A stretch of 64,000 bases of DNA from Mucilaginibacter rubeus (GTDB taxonomy: Bacteria; Bacteroidota; Bacteroidia; Sphingobacteriales; Sphingobacteriaceae): positions 1,178,001 to 1,242,000 of the forward strand of contig NZ_BMKD01000001.1 in the NCBI RefSeq assembly GCF_014643835.1, read 5' to 3'. The notes beneath the pieces are model-generated. The model did not search any database, was not told the origin of the DNA, and saw only the letters and a program-made list of their open reading frames with translations. Below, piece by piece: positions 50,880-60,513 of this stretch (positions within the stretch are counted from its first letter, which is position 1; every line of letters starts with the position of its first letter). The translations under genes were made by a program, and so were the position numbers.

Positions 50880-53181
50880 AACTTTGCAAAAGCTCCTGAC
50901 AGAGCTGGACGAGGGACTGGATACGGTCAACTCCCTCCTCTTCCTGTAATAAATAATTTTTTCCAACCGATTGCAAACGGTATTGCTCAATCATTTCAGG
51001 GGTAACCCTACCCTTCTGAAGTTCCTGTACTAACCATCCTTTTTGCTGACAGTAGATTTGGACACGCCCCTTCAACCGCAAATGGCTGATGCCGTCCGAG
51101 AAACGGCCAGGGATGAGTGTTACCTTCTTGTGATTCAACAGATTCTCCACAGCAATAAGATATGGGTTGATGTGATAGGATGCCAGCGGGTGTTGACCGG
51201 AGTTACCGAGGCTGTTAACATCGAAGCCAAGGTCGTCAGCCCAGGTGAACAAATTAAACGTTTCGTAAATATGCGCAGTTAACTGATAATACTTAATAAA
51301 GTAATAGCGGAAATCCATAGCTCCATGATAACCGTCGATTAATGCATTTAATTTTTCGGTTGTCGTCCCCCTTAATGCGGAAAGACTTGATAGAAAGGTG
51401 TTGAGGATTGGCCTGATGGAGGCCTGTTCCTTTTCGAAGCCGGTTGTCAATATCCTGCCCCAGTTCCCCGCCGAACCGAAATACCATATATCCCCAAGGC
51501 GTGACCCATTGTGCGTTTGGATAGAAAAATCACCGCAGGTTAACATGCCCCGGATAATTCGGGAATTGTGAACCTCCGGGTTCCAGGTTTGATAAAAAGT
51601 TTCTGCGAGCAATGGAATATCTGTTTGCTCAAAATCCAAATTATCAGTGATCCCCTGGAGTTCAGGATGGTCTTCCAAACGCTGAATAGCCATTTTATTT
51701 GAATCGTCTTTCAACAGGAAGCCCGTTTTGTATTGTTCCGGACTGAGCACACCCCTGGTAAAGCCCTTGCCGCTATATCCGGCTAGAACTTCGTAAATCC
51801 TTTTCCCGTCATTCACTTTGATCTCGCTTGTGAAACCATGAATAAATTCACTATATTCATGAAAATCCGGCAAACGCAAATTTGAAGTAAATTCTATCCG
51901 TTTCCTGGAGTTGACTTGTCGAACGCGGGTCAAAAGGTTCCGGACGATCCTGATAAAATCTTTCAGACGATCTAAGTCTTCTACACCAAAGGTAATTATG
52001 TAGTGAAGAAGAGCATAAAGCAGGATCCTATTGCGGATATCAAAGCTTGCGCCGTTCAAGCTGCGTTCAAAAAGATCTGTGCTGCCAGTTTCGAAGAGGC
52101 TAACACGCCCGGGTATATATGAGCCTTTATTGCTAAATATTTCGCCGAAGAAATCCCGGGTTGCAGAAAGGCCGGAAAGCACATCTAGGGACCTGAACAA
52201 AAACAGGGTATTTTCCTGTTTACCATAAACATCCTTTACCGCATCCTCGAACACAAAAGCGTCAGCTTCCGTACGGTCCTTATAGTAGAGCATTTCGGTG
52301 ATATAACTTAGATAGTTGATCGTGCCGTTATCAACATTCACAGTCATCCTTTTATCCCAAAATAAATCCATCCACTTTCCATCCGCTTTGATAGAAAAAT
52401 AATCTTTGTAAGAGACTGCAACCCCCTCATAGGGCAGGCGCTCATTCTTATAATCTGATTGTGCAAGAAGATCTATAAACTCGGCCTTGAAATTCTCAAA
52501 CGGGGTCAATGCCTTGCCGCGCGAATTCATTTTAATATATAGTTCATCGGTAAGACGGAACTGCTCAGACTTAATATCGATAAACTCAAAAGTAATCGAG
52601 TCCTTACTAGTTAGTTTAGACCAGATGCCGGATGTGGTTTGAAAACTTTCGTGAATGGCATCCAGCATACTGAGCATAGACTGGATCGTAGGATCATCCT
52701 GCCAGGCGGACATAAACCAGGGTTGATCAATAATTCCTGCACTTAACTTTCCAGCCGCATAGCTGACCGACCGGTTAACCAGGCGATCACAAAACCGCTG
52801 TGACGACAACCGTGTTTTATAGGTAAAACGGGAGAGTAATTGCTTCAACAATAAAACAGAATCGGCGTCCTCGTTCAAGGTATTAAATTTTTGTTCCTTG
52901 ACAGCGATATACCAGTGTAGTAAAAATAAGGTAGTCAGGCGCTGCTGTCCGTCAAGCGGAACAAATAAGTCCTTGCCTTCTGTATACCCATAAACAAAAT
53001 CAAGGTGCAATCGTCCCTCGTCTATCCCATCAGACGATGGTTCACTCAATACCTGTTTAAGCTTAGATACAAAATTCTTCCTGATTGTACCTGCTGTTTC
53101 CCTGCCTTGTGCATAATCCCTTTGGATAAGCGGGATTGAAACCTGGTAGTTATTTAAAAGTTCGTAAAAAGTAAATCTCAT
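50878..53181 (-). CDS. DUF262-domain protein, second of a tandem pair
   Basis: 767 residues. The ParB/Srx-type DUF262 core shows IPLIQRDYAQG (16-26) and PLDGQQRLTTLFLLHWY with DGQQR at 77-81, the nucleotide-binding/hydrolysing motif of GmrSD-type enzymes. The rest is helical with a beta-rich tail and, unlike its neighbour, no clear DUF1524 HNH motif. It begins 2 bases after the neighbour's stop, so the two are one operon. Likely a DNA-modification-dependent restriction pair, by analogy with GmrS/GmrD; substrates are unknown. Confidence 0.8.
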   Translation of the reverse strand: MRFTFYELLNNYQVSIPLIQRDYAQGRETAGTIRKNFVSKLKQVLSEPSSDGIDEGRLHLDFVYGYTEGKDLFVPLDGQQRLTTLFLLHWYIAVKEQKFNTLNEDADSVLLLKQLLSRFTYKTRLSSQRFCDRLVNRSVSYAAGKLSAGIIDQPWFMSAWQDDPTIQSMLSMLDAIHESFQTTSGIWSKLTSKDSITFEFIDIKSEQFRLTDELYIKMNSRGKALTPFENFKAEFIDLLAQSDYKNERLPYEGVAVSYKDYFSIKADGKWMDLFWDKRMTVNVDNGTINYLSYITEMLYYKDRTEADAFVFEDAVKDVYGKQENTLFLFRSLDVLSGLSATRDFFGEIFSNKGSYIPGRVSLFETGSTDLFERSLNGASFDIRNRILLYALLHYIITFGVEDLDRLKDFIRIVRNLLTRVRQVNSRKRIEFTSNLRLPDFHEYSEFIHGFTSEIKVNDGKRIYEVLAGYSGKGFTRGVLSPEQYKTGFLLKDDSNKMAIQRLEDHPELQGITDNLDFEQTDIPLLAETFYQTWNPEVHNSRIIRGMLTCGDFSIQTHNGSRLGDIWYFGSAGNWGRILTTGFEKEQASIRPILNTFLSSLSALRGTTTEKLNALIDGYHGAMDFRYYFIKYYQLTAHIYETFNLFTWADDLGFDVNSLGNSGQHPLASYHINPYLIAVENLLNHKKVTLIPGRFSDGISHLRLKGRVQIYCQQKGWLVQELQKGRVTPEMIEQYRLQSVGKNYLLQEEEGVDRIQSLVQLCQELLQS

Positions 53182-53183
53182 GA

Positions 53184-55043
53184 CTATTTTAGTTTCCAGC
53201 GTTTATCAAGAAATGGATCAAGTGTGGTTTGTATATTTTCAATGTAGTTTTTACGGTCTTTCTCGTCCCAGACATAGTTATTTTGAGGAAAAGAAGTATA
53301 AGCTTTAAGAAAAGCGTTTCTCGTACAGAGTGGAATATAATGACCATCGACCTCCCGTTTCTTTATTTTTTCCCGCTTTACGTCGAAAACGGAATTGTTC
53401 AAATGGGCATTCGTATCTGCATCGACCAGGCAGAGGTTCCCGATCTTGTGAATGGAATTATCGGCAAGGTCCGTTTTCGTGTTATAAATTTTATTAACAG
53501 CGTCAAAAATCGAATTAAACTCGTCCTGAGCCAATGATTTCTTCTCCAACAATCTTTTCATTCGTTCAATGGTCCCAGAATAAAGCTCAGTATTTATAGA
53601 TCTTAAGGACCTGACGTGATCACTCAGCCAAAGTTTTTGGTTAACGGGATTGGTAATCACATCACTGTTCTGTGCGTGAATATGTTCCAGGCTCCATTTT
53701 TTTGTCCTCTTGGTCTGCTTGTATAAATTAAACGGAAAGCGGGCAAGCTCCTTATCACTGTTTAAAGTCGCAATTACATTGTGCAACAGTAATAAGTTAT
53801 GGATCTCTTTTTTATACTCTCCATCCTCAGGGGAATCATAGCACAAATCTTCAAACTTAATAAAATCCTCGTCCGGATCCCGGCTCTTCAGGTCGGGTAG
53901 GTTCACAGCATCATAGATACGGGATATCAATGTAGTTATGAATGCCTCTTTGGACTGCACTTTTGCTTCATTGATAAGAAAATCGATCTCCGAACGACCG
54001 TGCATGGTGATCAGAAACCCGATGTAATGGTACAGCCTCCGGTCTCGGTACCAGTCGAGAAAATAACCGTAATAAGTTGTAACTTCCTCCCAAAACAATT
54101 TTACAGCATTGATCCTTTTTTCATCCGGATTTACACCCTTATTGCGTTCAACATCAACCCTCAGCTGATCGAGATATGCAGCTATCAATAAATAAGTACG
54201 GTGTTTTATTTTATCTTTTCCGTCATAACCGAGCAGTCCTTTTTTCTTCTCTGCGATCAAATCAAAAATCAGTTCAATATGCGTCGGATTTTCTCTCAAT
54301 CCATTATTAAGAAAATACCAGAACTCTTCACGCTGCAGTCCATACTCGATCGTATCCCACTCGGCCCCGATTTCAAATAATGTATGTTGATATACAGGTT
54401 TATTTTTTTCTGTGTACTTATCCGATTGTAACAGGAGCGCTTTGATCAGCTCAGCATCCGTAAGCGGAATTTTCCCCACATTAAGGCGAATAAATGCATC
54501 AATAGGATGTTCTTCACCGATATCATACCAAATCAGTTTTACATTGCGATTGTTCTCGCCGTCGTTGTCCAGTAGAATGGGGACAAGCTTACTTTTGGAA
54601 CCAGGGTGGTTTTGAAACCACGTTTTGATATGCCCATAGGCGTTGCAAATATAATGATAGTCAATATTCGCGTTGTTCTCCCCATTTTCGAAGAGTTTGT
54701 CCTTTAAAAATGCTACACAATCCTTCCGGGTTTCATAAGTCAACGAAAACAAAGGTTGGTCATAACCTTCTTCCAGCCTTCGTTCTTCAAGATAAACAAG
54801 GATCAGGTAAAGGGTTGTCAGGCGTTGTTGTCCATCAATGAGATTGTATCGTTTTTCAGCGGTCTTTTTGACGACAATGGGCTGCAAACAATAAAATTCG
54901 CCGTTCCTGGCGGTCTTCTGGAATTCCCAAAGGTCATTTAATAATTCGGTGACCTCCTGTTCTCCCCAACGATACCCACGTTGATAAGCAGGTATATTAA
55001 ATTCGTTACCAAACAGGTCAATAACCGGATAAAGATTATTCAT
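53184..55043 (-). CDS. DUF262 plus DUF1524 (HNH) protein, first of a tandem pair
   Basis: 619 residues. DUF262 motifs are IPAYQRGYRWG (17-27) and LIDGQQRLTTLYL with DGQQR at 70-74. Near residue 450 the HNH/DUF1524 motif SLEHIHAQN appears, giving a full GmrSD-like fused enzyme. The pairing of a complete protein with a DUF262-only partner suggests a hetero-complex. It is transcribed first in the operon. Confidence 0.85.
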   Translation of the reverse strand: MNNLYPVIDLFGNEFNIPAYQRGYRWGEQEVTELLNDLWEFQKTARNGEFYCLQPIVVKKTAEKRYNLIDGQQRLTTLYLILVYLEERRLEEGYDQPLFSLTYETRKDCVAFLKDKLFENGENNANIDYHYICNAYGHIKTWFQNHPGSKSKLVPILLDNDGENNRNVKLIWYDIGEEHPIDAFIRLNVGKIPLTDAELIKALLLQSDKYTEKNKPVYQHTLFEIGAEWDTIEYGLQREEFWYFLNNGLRENPTHIELIFDLIAEKKKGLLGYDGKDKIKHRTYLLIAAYLDQLRVDVERNKGVNPDEKRINAVKLFWEEVTTYYGYFLDWYRDRRLYHYIGFLITMHGRSEIDFLINEAKVQSKEAFITTLISRIYDAVNLPDLKSRDPDEDFIKFEDLCYDSPEDGEYKKEIHNLLLLHNVIATLNSDKELARFPFNLYKQTKRTKKWSLEHIHAQNSDVITNPVNQKLWLSDHVRSLRSINTELYSGTIERMKRLLEKKSLAQDEFNSIFDAVNKIYNTKTDLADNSIHKIGNLCLVDADTNAHLNNSVFDVKREKIKKREVDGHYIPLCTRNAFLKAYTSFPQNNYVWDEKDRKNYIENIQTTLDPFLDKRWKLK

Positions 55044-55371
55044 ATTATTGCGATATAATATTGAAGGATTTCCTTCAATTGGTTTAGGGATAAAAACAAT
55101 TGGTCTTTGGCCCGGTGTGAATGTAAAAAGTTATTTATGTTTAAACAATTATTTTTAATAAATATTAAATTGTAATTGTCACTCAAAATCTAATAGGCCT
55201 GCTCATAGAAATTCCCTTTTTACAAGAATACATTATTACTTAGCACTAAGCTGTTTTTATTACCTCAATCGATTGTTTTATGACTCGATCTCCTATCACA
55301 TCGCTCCGGTATTTAAATAAGTTGGATATTTTTAATATATTCCAACAGCTTTTATGATATAGTATTGACTG
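55044..55371. other. 328-bp divergent promoter region
   Basis: Highly AT-rich region between the DUF262 operon and the 88-residue gene. No coding frame or hairpin was seen. Confidence 0.5.
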
Positions 55372-55638
55372 ATGAAAAATACTGCTGCTAAAGGATTTAA
55401 AGACAAATGCTCTCAGTTTTCTGTAAGTTTAAAATTGCTTGATACACAGTATCGTGATTTTCTGGATGAACATGCCCTCCAGGACATGGAGTCGTGCTTT
55501 GAGATAGTATTCACCCACAATAATTTCGGCCTGCCGTGTTTTCGTTTAAGGGCCAGGACAGGGCTGACAATTCCTGTAGAAATCAACAAGCCAGTACAAA
55601 TACTATTCAAGCAATGCCTGGGAGACTACGCCATATGA
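55372..55638 (+). CDS. Small hypothetical protein
   Basis: 88 residues (MKNTAAKGFKDKCSQFSVSLKLLDTQ, then RARTGLTIPVEINKPVQIL). The composition is natural and the frame is free of overlaps with other supported genes. No family is recognised. Confidence 0.5.
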   Translation: MKNTAAKGFKDKCSQFSVSLKLLDTQYRDFLDEHALQDMESCFEIVFTHNNFGLPCFRLRARTGLTIPVEINKPVQILFKQCLGDYAI

Positions 55639-56086
55639 TCCTGCAACGAGGCCTGCTCTAGTATAAGTCGTTGAATAACTGTATCAACGTTCAACAGCCG
55701 TGCCTGATATATCGCTTTTTGCCTTTGAAATGCTGACGATTCTCATTGCCGGACGCAGTAGCAAAAGCACCGCTCACATTTCCCTTCCGATTATCCCAAT
55801 TCATATAATACTCTCCTTTGTTCATTCCGGACAGATATTAATCTTAAAAGTTTGGTTAATACCCCTTCCTGGTTTGCAGCTAAACTTTTGACTACATAGC
55901 TGAGACAATGTCTATAATACACGTAGAATCCACCTTACGAAGGCCTTAGATGACAATAGCCGGTATAGCGGAAAATACCGAATAAATTCTTTGCCGTAAA
56001 TCCGTGCTATTCTTTCCAACAATTGGACTATTTCTGCCTGCGGTTTACGCTGACATTTGTATCAGCAAAAACAAATAAATAAAACA
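55639..56086. other. 448-bp stretch without a supported gene
   Basis: No frame with coding character; promoter region of the downstream SDR gene. An upstream in-frame ATG at 56057 for the SDR gene adds ten residues that do not belong to the fold. Confidence 0.45.
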
Positions 56087-56908
56087 ATGAGCAAGACAAT
56101 TTTCATTACCGGCGCATCAAAAGGGTTCGGTAAATTATGGGCAGAAGCATTTTTAAAACGCGGCGATAAAGTAGCAGCTACATCGAGAAATATAGATGGC
56201 CTGAAGGACCTGGCTGAGCAATATGGCAGTAACTTTTTACCGATTGCCCTGGACATCACAAACCGGGAAGCCGCAGTTGCTGCTATAAACGGCGCTCACA
56301 AACACTTCGGCAGCCTCGATGTCGTGATCAACAATGCAGGCTATGGCGTTTTCGGCGCGATTGAAGAAGTCAGTGAGCAGGACGCTAAAGATATATTTGA
56401 TGCCAATGTATTCGGCACACTTTGGATAACACAGGCGGCACTCCCAATCTTCAGGGCACAAAAATCAGGGCACATTATACAATTGTCAAGTGTGTTGGGC
56501 ATTTGGACACTCCCAACCCTTGGTATCTACAACGCGACCAAATTCGCTGTAGAAGGTATGACCGAAGCACTGGCCAGCGAAGTAACGGATATGGGCATCA
56601 AGGTTACGCTGATTGAGCCTAACGGTTATACAACCGATTTTGGTGGTACATCTGCAGTACAAAGCACACCAATTGACGCTTATGACGCCATCAAATCCGG
56701 TTTGGGCGCTATTGAAGGCCTGCTGCCTGAAGACTACGGAAAACCGGAGGCTACAATTCCGGCTATCATCAAGTTAATTGATGATGAAAACCCTCCCCTG
56801 CGCCTGTTCCTTGGTAAAATCGGGTTATCAAAAACAGAACGCGTTTATGAGGAAAAGCTTAAAACCTGGAAAGCCTGGGAAGAAGTCGCAATCGCGGCAC
56901 ATGGTTGA
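56087..56908 (+). CDS. Short-chain dehydrogenase/reductase (SDR)
   Basis: 273 residues from MSKTIFITG. It has the classical SDR set: TGASKGFGKLW (8-18) for cofactor binding, NNAG (82-85), Ser134/135, and the catalytic YNATK (148-152). The absence of an acidic residue after the second strand (ATSRN) favours NADP(H). It acts in the cytoplasm; the substrate is unknown. It is followed by a terminator and, 299 bases on, an AraC regulator that may control it. Confidence 0.9.
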   Translation: MSKTIFITGASKGFGKLWAEAFLKRGDKVAATSRNIDGLKDLAEQYGSNFLPIALDITNREAAVAAINGAHKHFGSLDVVINNAGYGVFGAIEEVSEQDAKDIFDANVFGTLWITQAALPIFRAQKSGHIIQLSSVLGIWTLPTLGIYNATKFAVEGMTEALASEVTDMGIKVTLIEPNGYTTDFGGTSAVQSTPIDAYDAIKSGLGAIEGLLPEDYGKPEATIPAIIKLIDDENPPLRLFLGKIGLSKTERVYEEKLKTWKAWEEVAIAAHG

Positions 56909-56928
56909 TTGATTAGGTAATTTCCGGG

Positions 56929-56958
56929 ACACCGGCATCTAACAGGTGCCGGTGTTTT
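56929..56958 (+). terminator. Terminator of the SDR gene
   Basis: Arms ACACCGGCATCT (56929-56940) and AGGTGCCGGTGT (56944-56955) pair with one mismatch; a T-run follows. It lies 20 bases after the SDR stop. Confidence 0.85.
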
Positions 56959-57207
56959 TCAAGCATTTATCGACTTTTTCAAAACCGAAATGCGGCACCA
57001 TTCAAAAAAAACAACTGATATATACAACATTTTCCTCTATTCATACCTCAATTTAAAGTAGAATCAGCGTTAACTTTAGCGAATGGCCAGTAGCCAGGAT
57101 CAGCCTCTGCGAAAGCCAATCACATTATTTGACCACTTGAATCAGGCACTACAAGAACCGGACTTGGGGTTGAGCTTATCAATGAACCCGGATAAAAGTA
57201 TTACACA

Positions 57208-58098
57208 ATGAGACATTATAAAACGTTATCGGAGATGCATCGTGAAAACGGATGGCCTCCACCGGAAAACCCGCTTCTTGGGTTGCTTGGCTGTAATAAG
57301 GACTGTCCGCTCGGAGACCGTGAATTTACAAGCGATTGCTATATGATCAGCTTTAAAAAACTCAAAGCTGGCGTTATTATGTATGGCCACACCCCTTACG
57401 ATCATAGCAACGGCTCGATGATGTTTGTAAAACCCCGGCAAATCATACAGATGAAAGACCTTAAACTGGAGGAAGCCGGCTTCATGATACTTATCCATGA
57501 GGATTATTTAAACGGGCACCCGCTCCATCAGGCCATTCAAAAGTACGGCTATTTCGATTATGAAATCAATGAGGCACTTCACCTTTCCCCTAAAGAGGAG
57601 GAGATAATATGGGACCTGCATGCGAAAATAAATGCAGAATATCATAACAATACCGATGAATACAGCAGGGAAATTATCATTGGGCATATTTCCTCGATCC
57701 TAATGTATGCCCAACGTTTTTATAAACGCCAATTCATTAACCGCGTAGACATGTCCGGTAAAATGGTTACACGTTTTAATGATGCCCTATCCGAATATTA
57801 CAGCAATGGGCATCTACAAACCTCGGGGCTACCATCTGTCAGCCAAATCGCAGAAAAGTTGTTTGTCTCGCCCCGCTATTTAAGCGATTTACTTAGGCAG
57901 GAAACAGGTAAGACAGCGATGGACCTGATACACCTGTCTTTAATGTCCGAGGCGAAAAACATGTTGCGGAGCGGAGAGCGAAGCATCTCGGAAATTGCTT
58001 ACACACTGGGGTTTGAAAACACTTCCTACTTTACCCGTCTTTTTAAGAAACAAAACGGTGTAAAGCCGCTGGAGTTCAAGAAAATGAATATGAATTAA
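57208..58098 (+). CDS. AraC-family transcriptional regulator
   Basis: 296 residues. The C-terminal 100 have two helix-turn-helices: PSVSQIAEKLFVSPRYLSDLLRQETGKT and ERSISEIAYTLGFENTSYFTRLFKKQNG, the AraC hallmark. The N-terminal 170 look like a cupin-type sensor. It sits directly downstream of an SDR gene, a common regulator/enzyme pairing. Confidence 0.9.
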   Translation: MRHYKTLSEMHRENGWPPPENPLLGLLGCNKDCPLGDREFTSDCYMISFKKLKAGVIMYGHTPYDHSNGSMMFVKPRQIIQMKDLKLEEAGFMILIHEDYLNGHPLHQAIQKYGYFDYEINEALHLSPKEEEIIWDLHAKINAEYHNNTDEYSREIIIGHISSILMYAQRFYKRQFINRVDMSGKMVTRFNDALSEYYSNGHLQTSGLPSVSQIAEKLFVSPRYLSDLLRQETGKTAMDLIHLSLMSEAKNMLRSGERSISEIAYTLGFENTSYFTRLFKKQNGVKPLEFKKMNMN

Positions 58099-58175
58099 TG
58101 CACCTAAATTTATTCAAATCGTATAATTCACCTTTAATGGTATGAACACTATATTGTTAAACGCTATTAATTAAG

Positions 58176-58208
58176 AAAGCCGCTTTAAATAAAATTAAAG
58201 CGGCTTTT
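58176..58208 (+). terminator. Terminator of the AraC gene
   Basis: Arms AAAGCCGCTTTA (58176-58187) and TAAAGCGGCTTT (58196-58207) pair perfectly, followed by a T-run. It lies about 80 bases downstream of the stop. Confidence 0.8.
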
Positions 58209-58292
58209 CGCGTATTTGGACTCGGAGGAACACCTGATCTTTTTCGCAGACCTTATATAATATTGAAAGCCCGCATTACCCTGATCCTAATT

Positions 58293-58670
58293 TTATTTAG
58301 GAGAGATTTTCATAGTCGCTGTTTTAGCCCTACCGCGTGTCATCGGCGCGAGGTAAGATTCTCCCGCATATTTTTTCCGGTATGCTTCATCAACTTTTTC
58401 ATTAATATCGCCGGTAACAGCCTGATAAGTGACTTCTTTAGTCATACCTGCTGCGATTATTCTTCCTGCTTTTTGTTCCAATGCAGCCTGATACCATCTC
58501 GATTTCTGACCATAATAGGCGCGTACATAGATCTCACCTTCAACAACGACCGACCAAATCCATGTTGGGGTACCATAGGTTACGCCGTCTGCGCGAAAAG
58601 GGGAAACATGGAGGTCATTCGCCTCGTCAATCTTCTGCAATTCTTCTGCAGTAAATTTTCTATTTTCCAT
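58293..58670 (-). CDS. DUF2255 family protein
   Basis: 125 residues matching the DUF2255 pattern (IDEANDLHVSPFRADGVTYGTPTWIWSVVVEGEIYVRAY, then SRWYQAAL). The fold is a small beta-barrel of the flavin-binding split-barrel kind; function unknown. It converges with the AraC gene. Confidence 0.8.
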   Translation of the reverse strand: MENRKFTAEELQKIDEANDLHVSPFRADGVTYGTPTWIWSVVVEGEIYVRAYYGQKSRWYQAALEQKAGRIIAAGMTKEVTYQAVTGDINEKVDEAYRKKYAGESYLAPMTRGRAKTATMKISPK

Positions 58671-59106
58671 AATTTAAAATTAATCTCTGTTTACAATTTA
58701 AATAATCGCCCTTGTGTAAAAAGCCCTGGCATTTATTCAGATGACATGTTTGAAGCGGTGCAAATAAAGCTCCAGGAGCCTACATCTTAAATAGCTTTTA
58801 GCCGATATTATTTGTGATCCATTTTCAATTCAAAATTAGTTTCCCCACAATTCCCTTCAATTTATCTATCCTGTATTTTACGGTACAGCTTAGCACAGAG
58901 AAAGCCTTAAAACACTCCGCAGCTACATTCTTCATTGTGCGTTCATTATTGGTATGAGTTTCTTCCTGCCGGGAAAATCGGAAAATCCCAGGCCATGATT
59001 TGATCCTCGCCATATAATCAGAAAATCACCAGTTATGTTTTTTCTGCGTATCTACCGAATGGCATTGGCCTCTTCCATTGAAACATTACGTCCCGCTTTG
59101 TGTATA
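58671..59106. other. 436-bp stretch without a clear gene
   Basis: It contains a 62-codon minus-strand frame (58825-59013) whose sequence is not convincing. No hairpin of note. Confidence 0.4.
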
Positions 59107-59220
59107 CTAAACTTCCAGACGGTCATCTGCTTTATTAAAAGGCGTGGCGATTATGTAGATTATTAATGCCAGACTTAACAATAAGACGGCATGAGTTGTG
59201 TAAAAAACGAAAGAGTCCAT
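59107..59220 (-). CDS. 37-residue single-pass membrane peptide (possible)
   Basis: A short frame from ATG 59220 to TAG 59107: MDSFVFYTTHAVLLLSLALI, then IYIIATPFNKADDRLEV. It has one strong membrane helix and a polar C-terminus. It is the second such peptide in the window (see 1273-1377), with a different sequence. No ribosome binding site is apparent. Confidence 0.4.
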   Translation of the reverse strand: MDSFVFYTTHAVLLLSLALIIYIIATPFNKADDRLEV

Positions 59221-59266
59221 AGAAGTCAGGTTAAATTTTGTTGATTGTTTATTAACCACCTGTGAT

Positions 59267-59294
59267 AACCTAGGGTCCTTGCGGACCCTAGGTT
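59267..59294 (-). terminator. 12-bp perfect hairpin after the outer-membrane protein gene
   Basis: AACCTAGGGTCC and its complement (59267-59278 with 59283-59294) pair perfectly over a 4-base loop, 30 bases after the stop of the minus-strand gene. No long U-run follows. Confidence 0.7.
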
Positions 59295-59324
59295 CGGCCT
59301 GATATTAAGTTACGACGTTCAATA

Positions 59325-59894
59325 TTATTTACTGGCTAATGCGTAAGCCACACGCAATCCCAGAAAATTCATTTTGCTGGTATTATCGCCACCCGTAAAC
59401 TTGGTAGAAGCCTCGTATCTTACCCCGGCGTTGATGAAGCTGTTGCTGCTGCCCAACGGAAATTGCAGCCCCACCTGGGGTGCATAAATAAACGCTGCAG
59501 TTTTTTGGTAATTCACATCTGATTTGTTGGTTACAAAGGCTGCACCAGCCTCTGCCTGTACATATAACAAGCCGATTGGAAAATATTTAATTCCTGCCTT
59601 CACCGGGATCAGGTGCAGATCAACGTTATTATCCTTTCCGAAAAAGTTATTATAGCCTGCGTTTGCAGTTATATACCAATTCGGGGCGACCGGAAAATCC
59701 GCCTGCAAAGAACCACCAATATTCCATTTATACTTGTCATTGAAATTACCTATGGTTACACCCGATTCTACGCCTGCACTATAGACTATTCCCTGAGAAG
59801 TTCTTTGCTTAGGCTCGCCCGTTTGTGCTTTTGCAGCAGCTCCCAAGCCTAATAGTGCAGCGAATAGAATTGAACTTTTTACTGAAGTTTTCAT
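59325..59894 (-). CDS. Outer membrane beta-barrel protein
   Basis: 189 residues. A signal peptide (MKTSVKSSILFAALLGLGAAAKAQ) precedes alternating aromatic strands ending in an outer-membrane type C-terminus (LGLRVAYALASK). It fits the small OmpA/Opacity-type barrel of porin_family. Likely structural in the outer membrane; ligand unknown. Confidence 0.8.
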   Translation of the reverse strand: MKTSVKSSILFAALLGLGAAAKAQTGEPKQRTSQGIVYSAGVESGVTIGNFNDKYKWNIGGSLQADFPVAPNWYITANAGYNNFFGKDNNVDLHLIPVKAGIKYFPIGLLYVQAEAGAAFVTNKSDVNYQKTAAFIYAPQVGLQFPLGSSNSFINAGVRYEASTKFTGGDNTSKMNFLGLRVAYALASK

Positions 59895-60513
59895 AGTTGT
59901 TGATTTTTGTTGTTATTAATTATTATTTATTGATTGAAAGAGCAGATTAGTTTTATCCGTAAATGATCACAACCACTTCCTGAACATAGAGGTAGATCAT
60001 TAACAGATGACTTTTAAGAAATTGGATGTATAATCGCACCATACGAAGGGTATGGGACGGCTGAAACCTAATCCGGACATCTGTCCCATTGGACCCAGTA
60101 TTATTGACAAATGTTATCGCTTCTCTATTATTGAAAAAAGTGACAAATGCTTCTAATTTTTTCATCCTCTTATTTAATAATGGCCGTTTCACAGATTATC
60201 TGATTTACAAAGCCATATGCATTACGCATACCAAAAATTAAATAACTGAATATCAATAACTTAAAACATACAGTAAAAAACAGGATGTGATATATCGAAT
60301 TTTAGCGAGCGATACGCGGGATATTGCCAACCTATATATGCGAGTCTTATAATTTTTGTAGCGCTGTAGTAATCAACTTTCAATTGTCAAAGCACCGCGT
60401 TACCCTGCCTAACCTTATTATTCCCGATCTGCCCACAAATGACATGCAGCAAGTTTGATACATTCATTTAGTGCCAGTACGTGCGGATTATTTTTATCTT
60501 TATTAAAAAAATC
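59895..60513. other. 619-bp stretch without a supported gene
   Basis: A 79-codon minus-strand frame (59953-60192) has no recognised features. The rest is the promoter region of the kinase gene. Confidence 0.4.

Noticed and set aside
58825-59013. 62-codon minus-strand frame
   Set aside because: Composition is not convincing, no domain, no neighbour context.
59953-60192. 79-codon minus-strand frame upstream of the kinase gene
   Set aside because: No recognised features and a weak start; kept as non-coding.
60481-60513. GTG start for the histidine kinase
   Set aside because: The ATG at 60514 places a normal signal peptide at the N-terminus.
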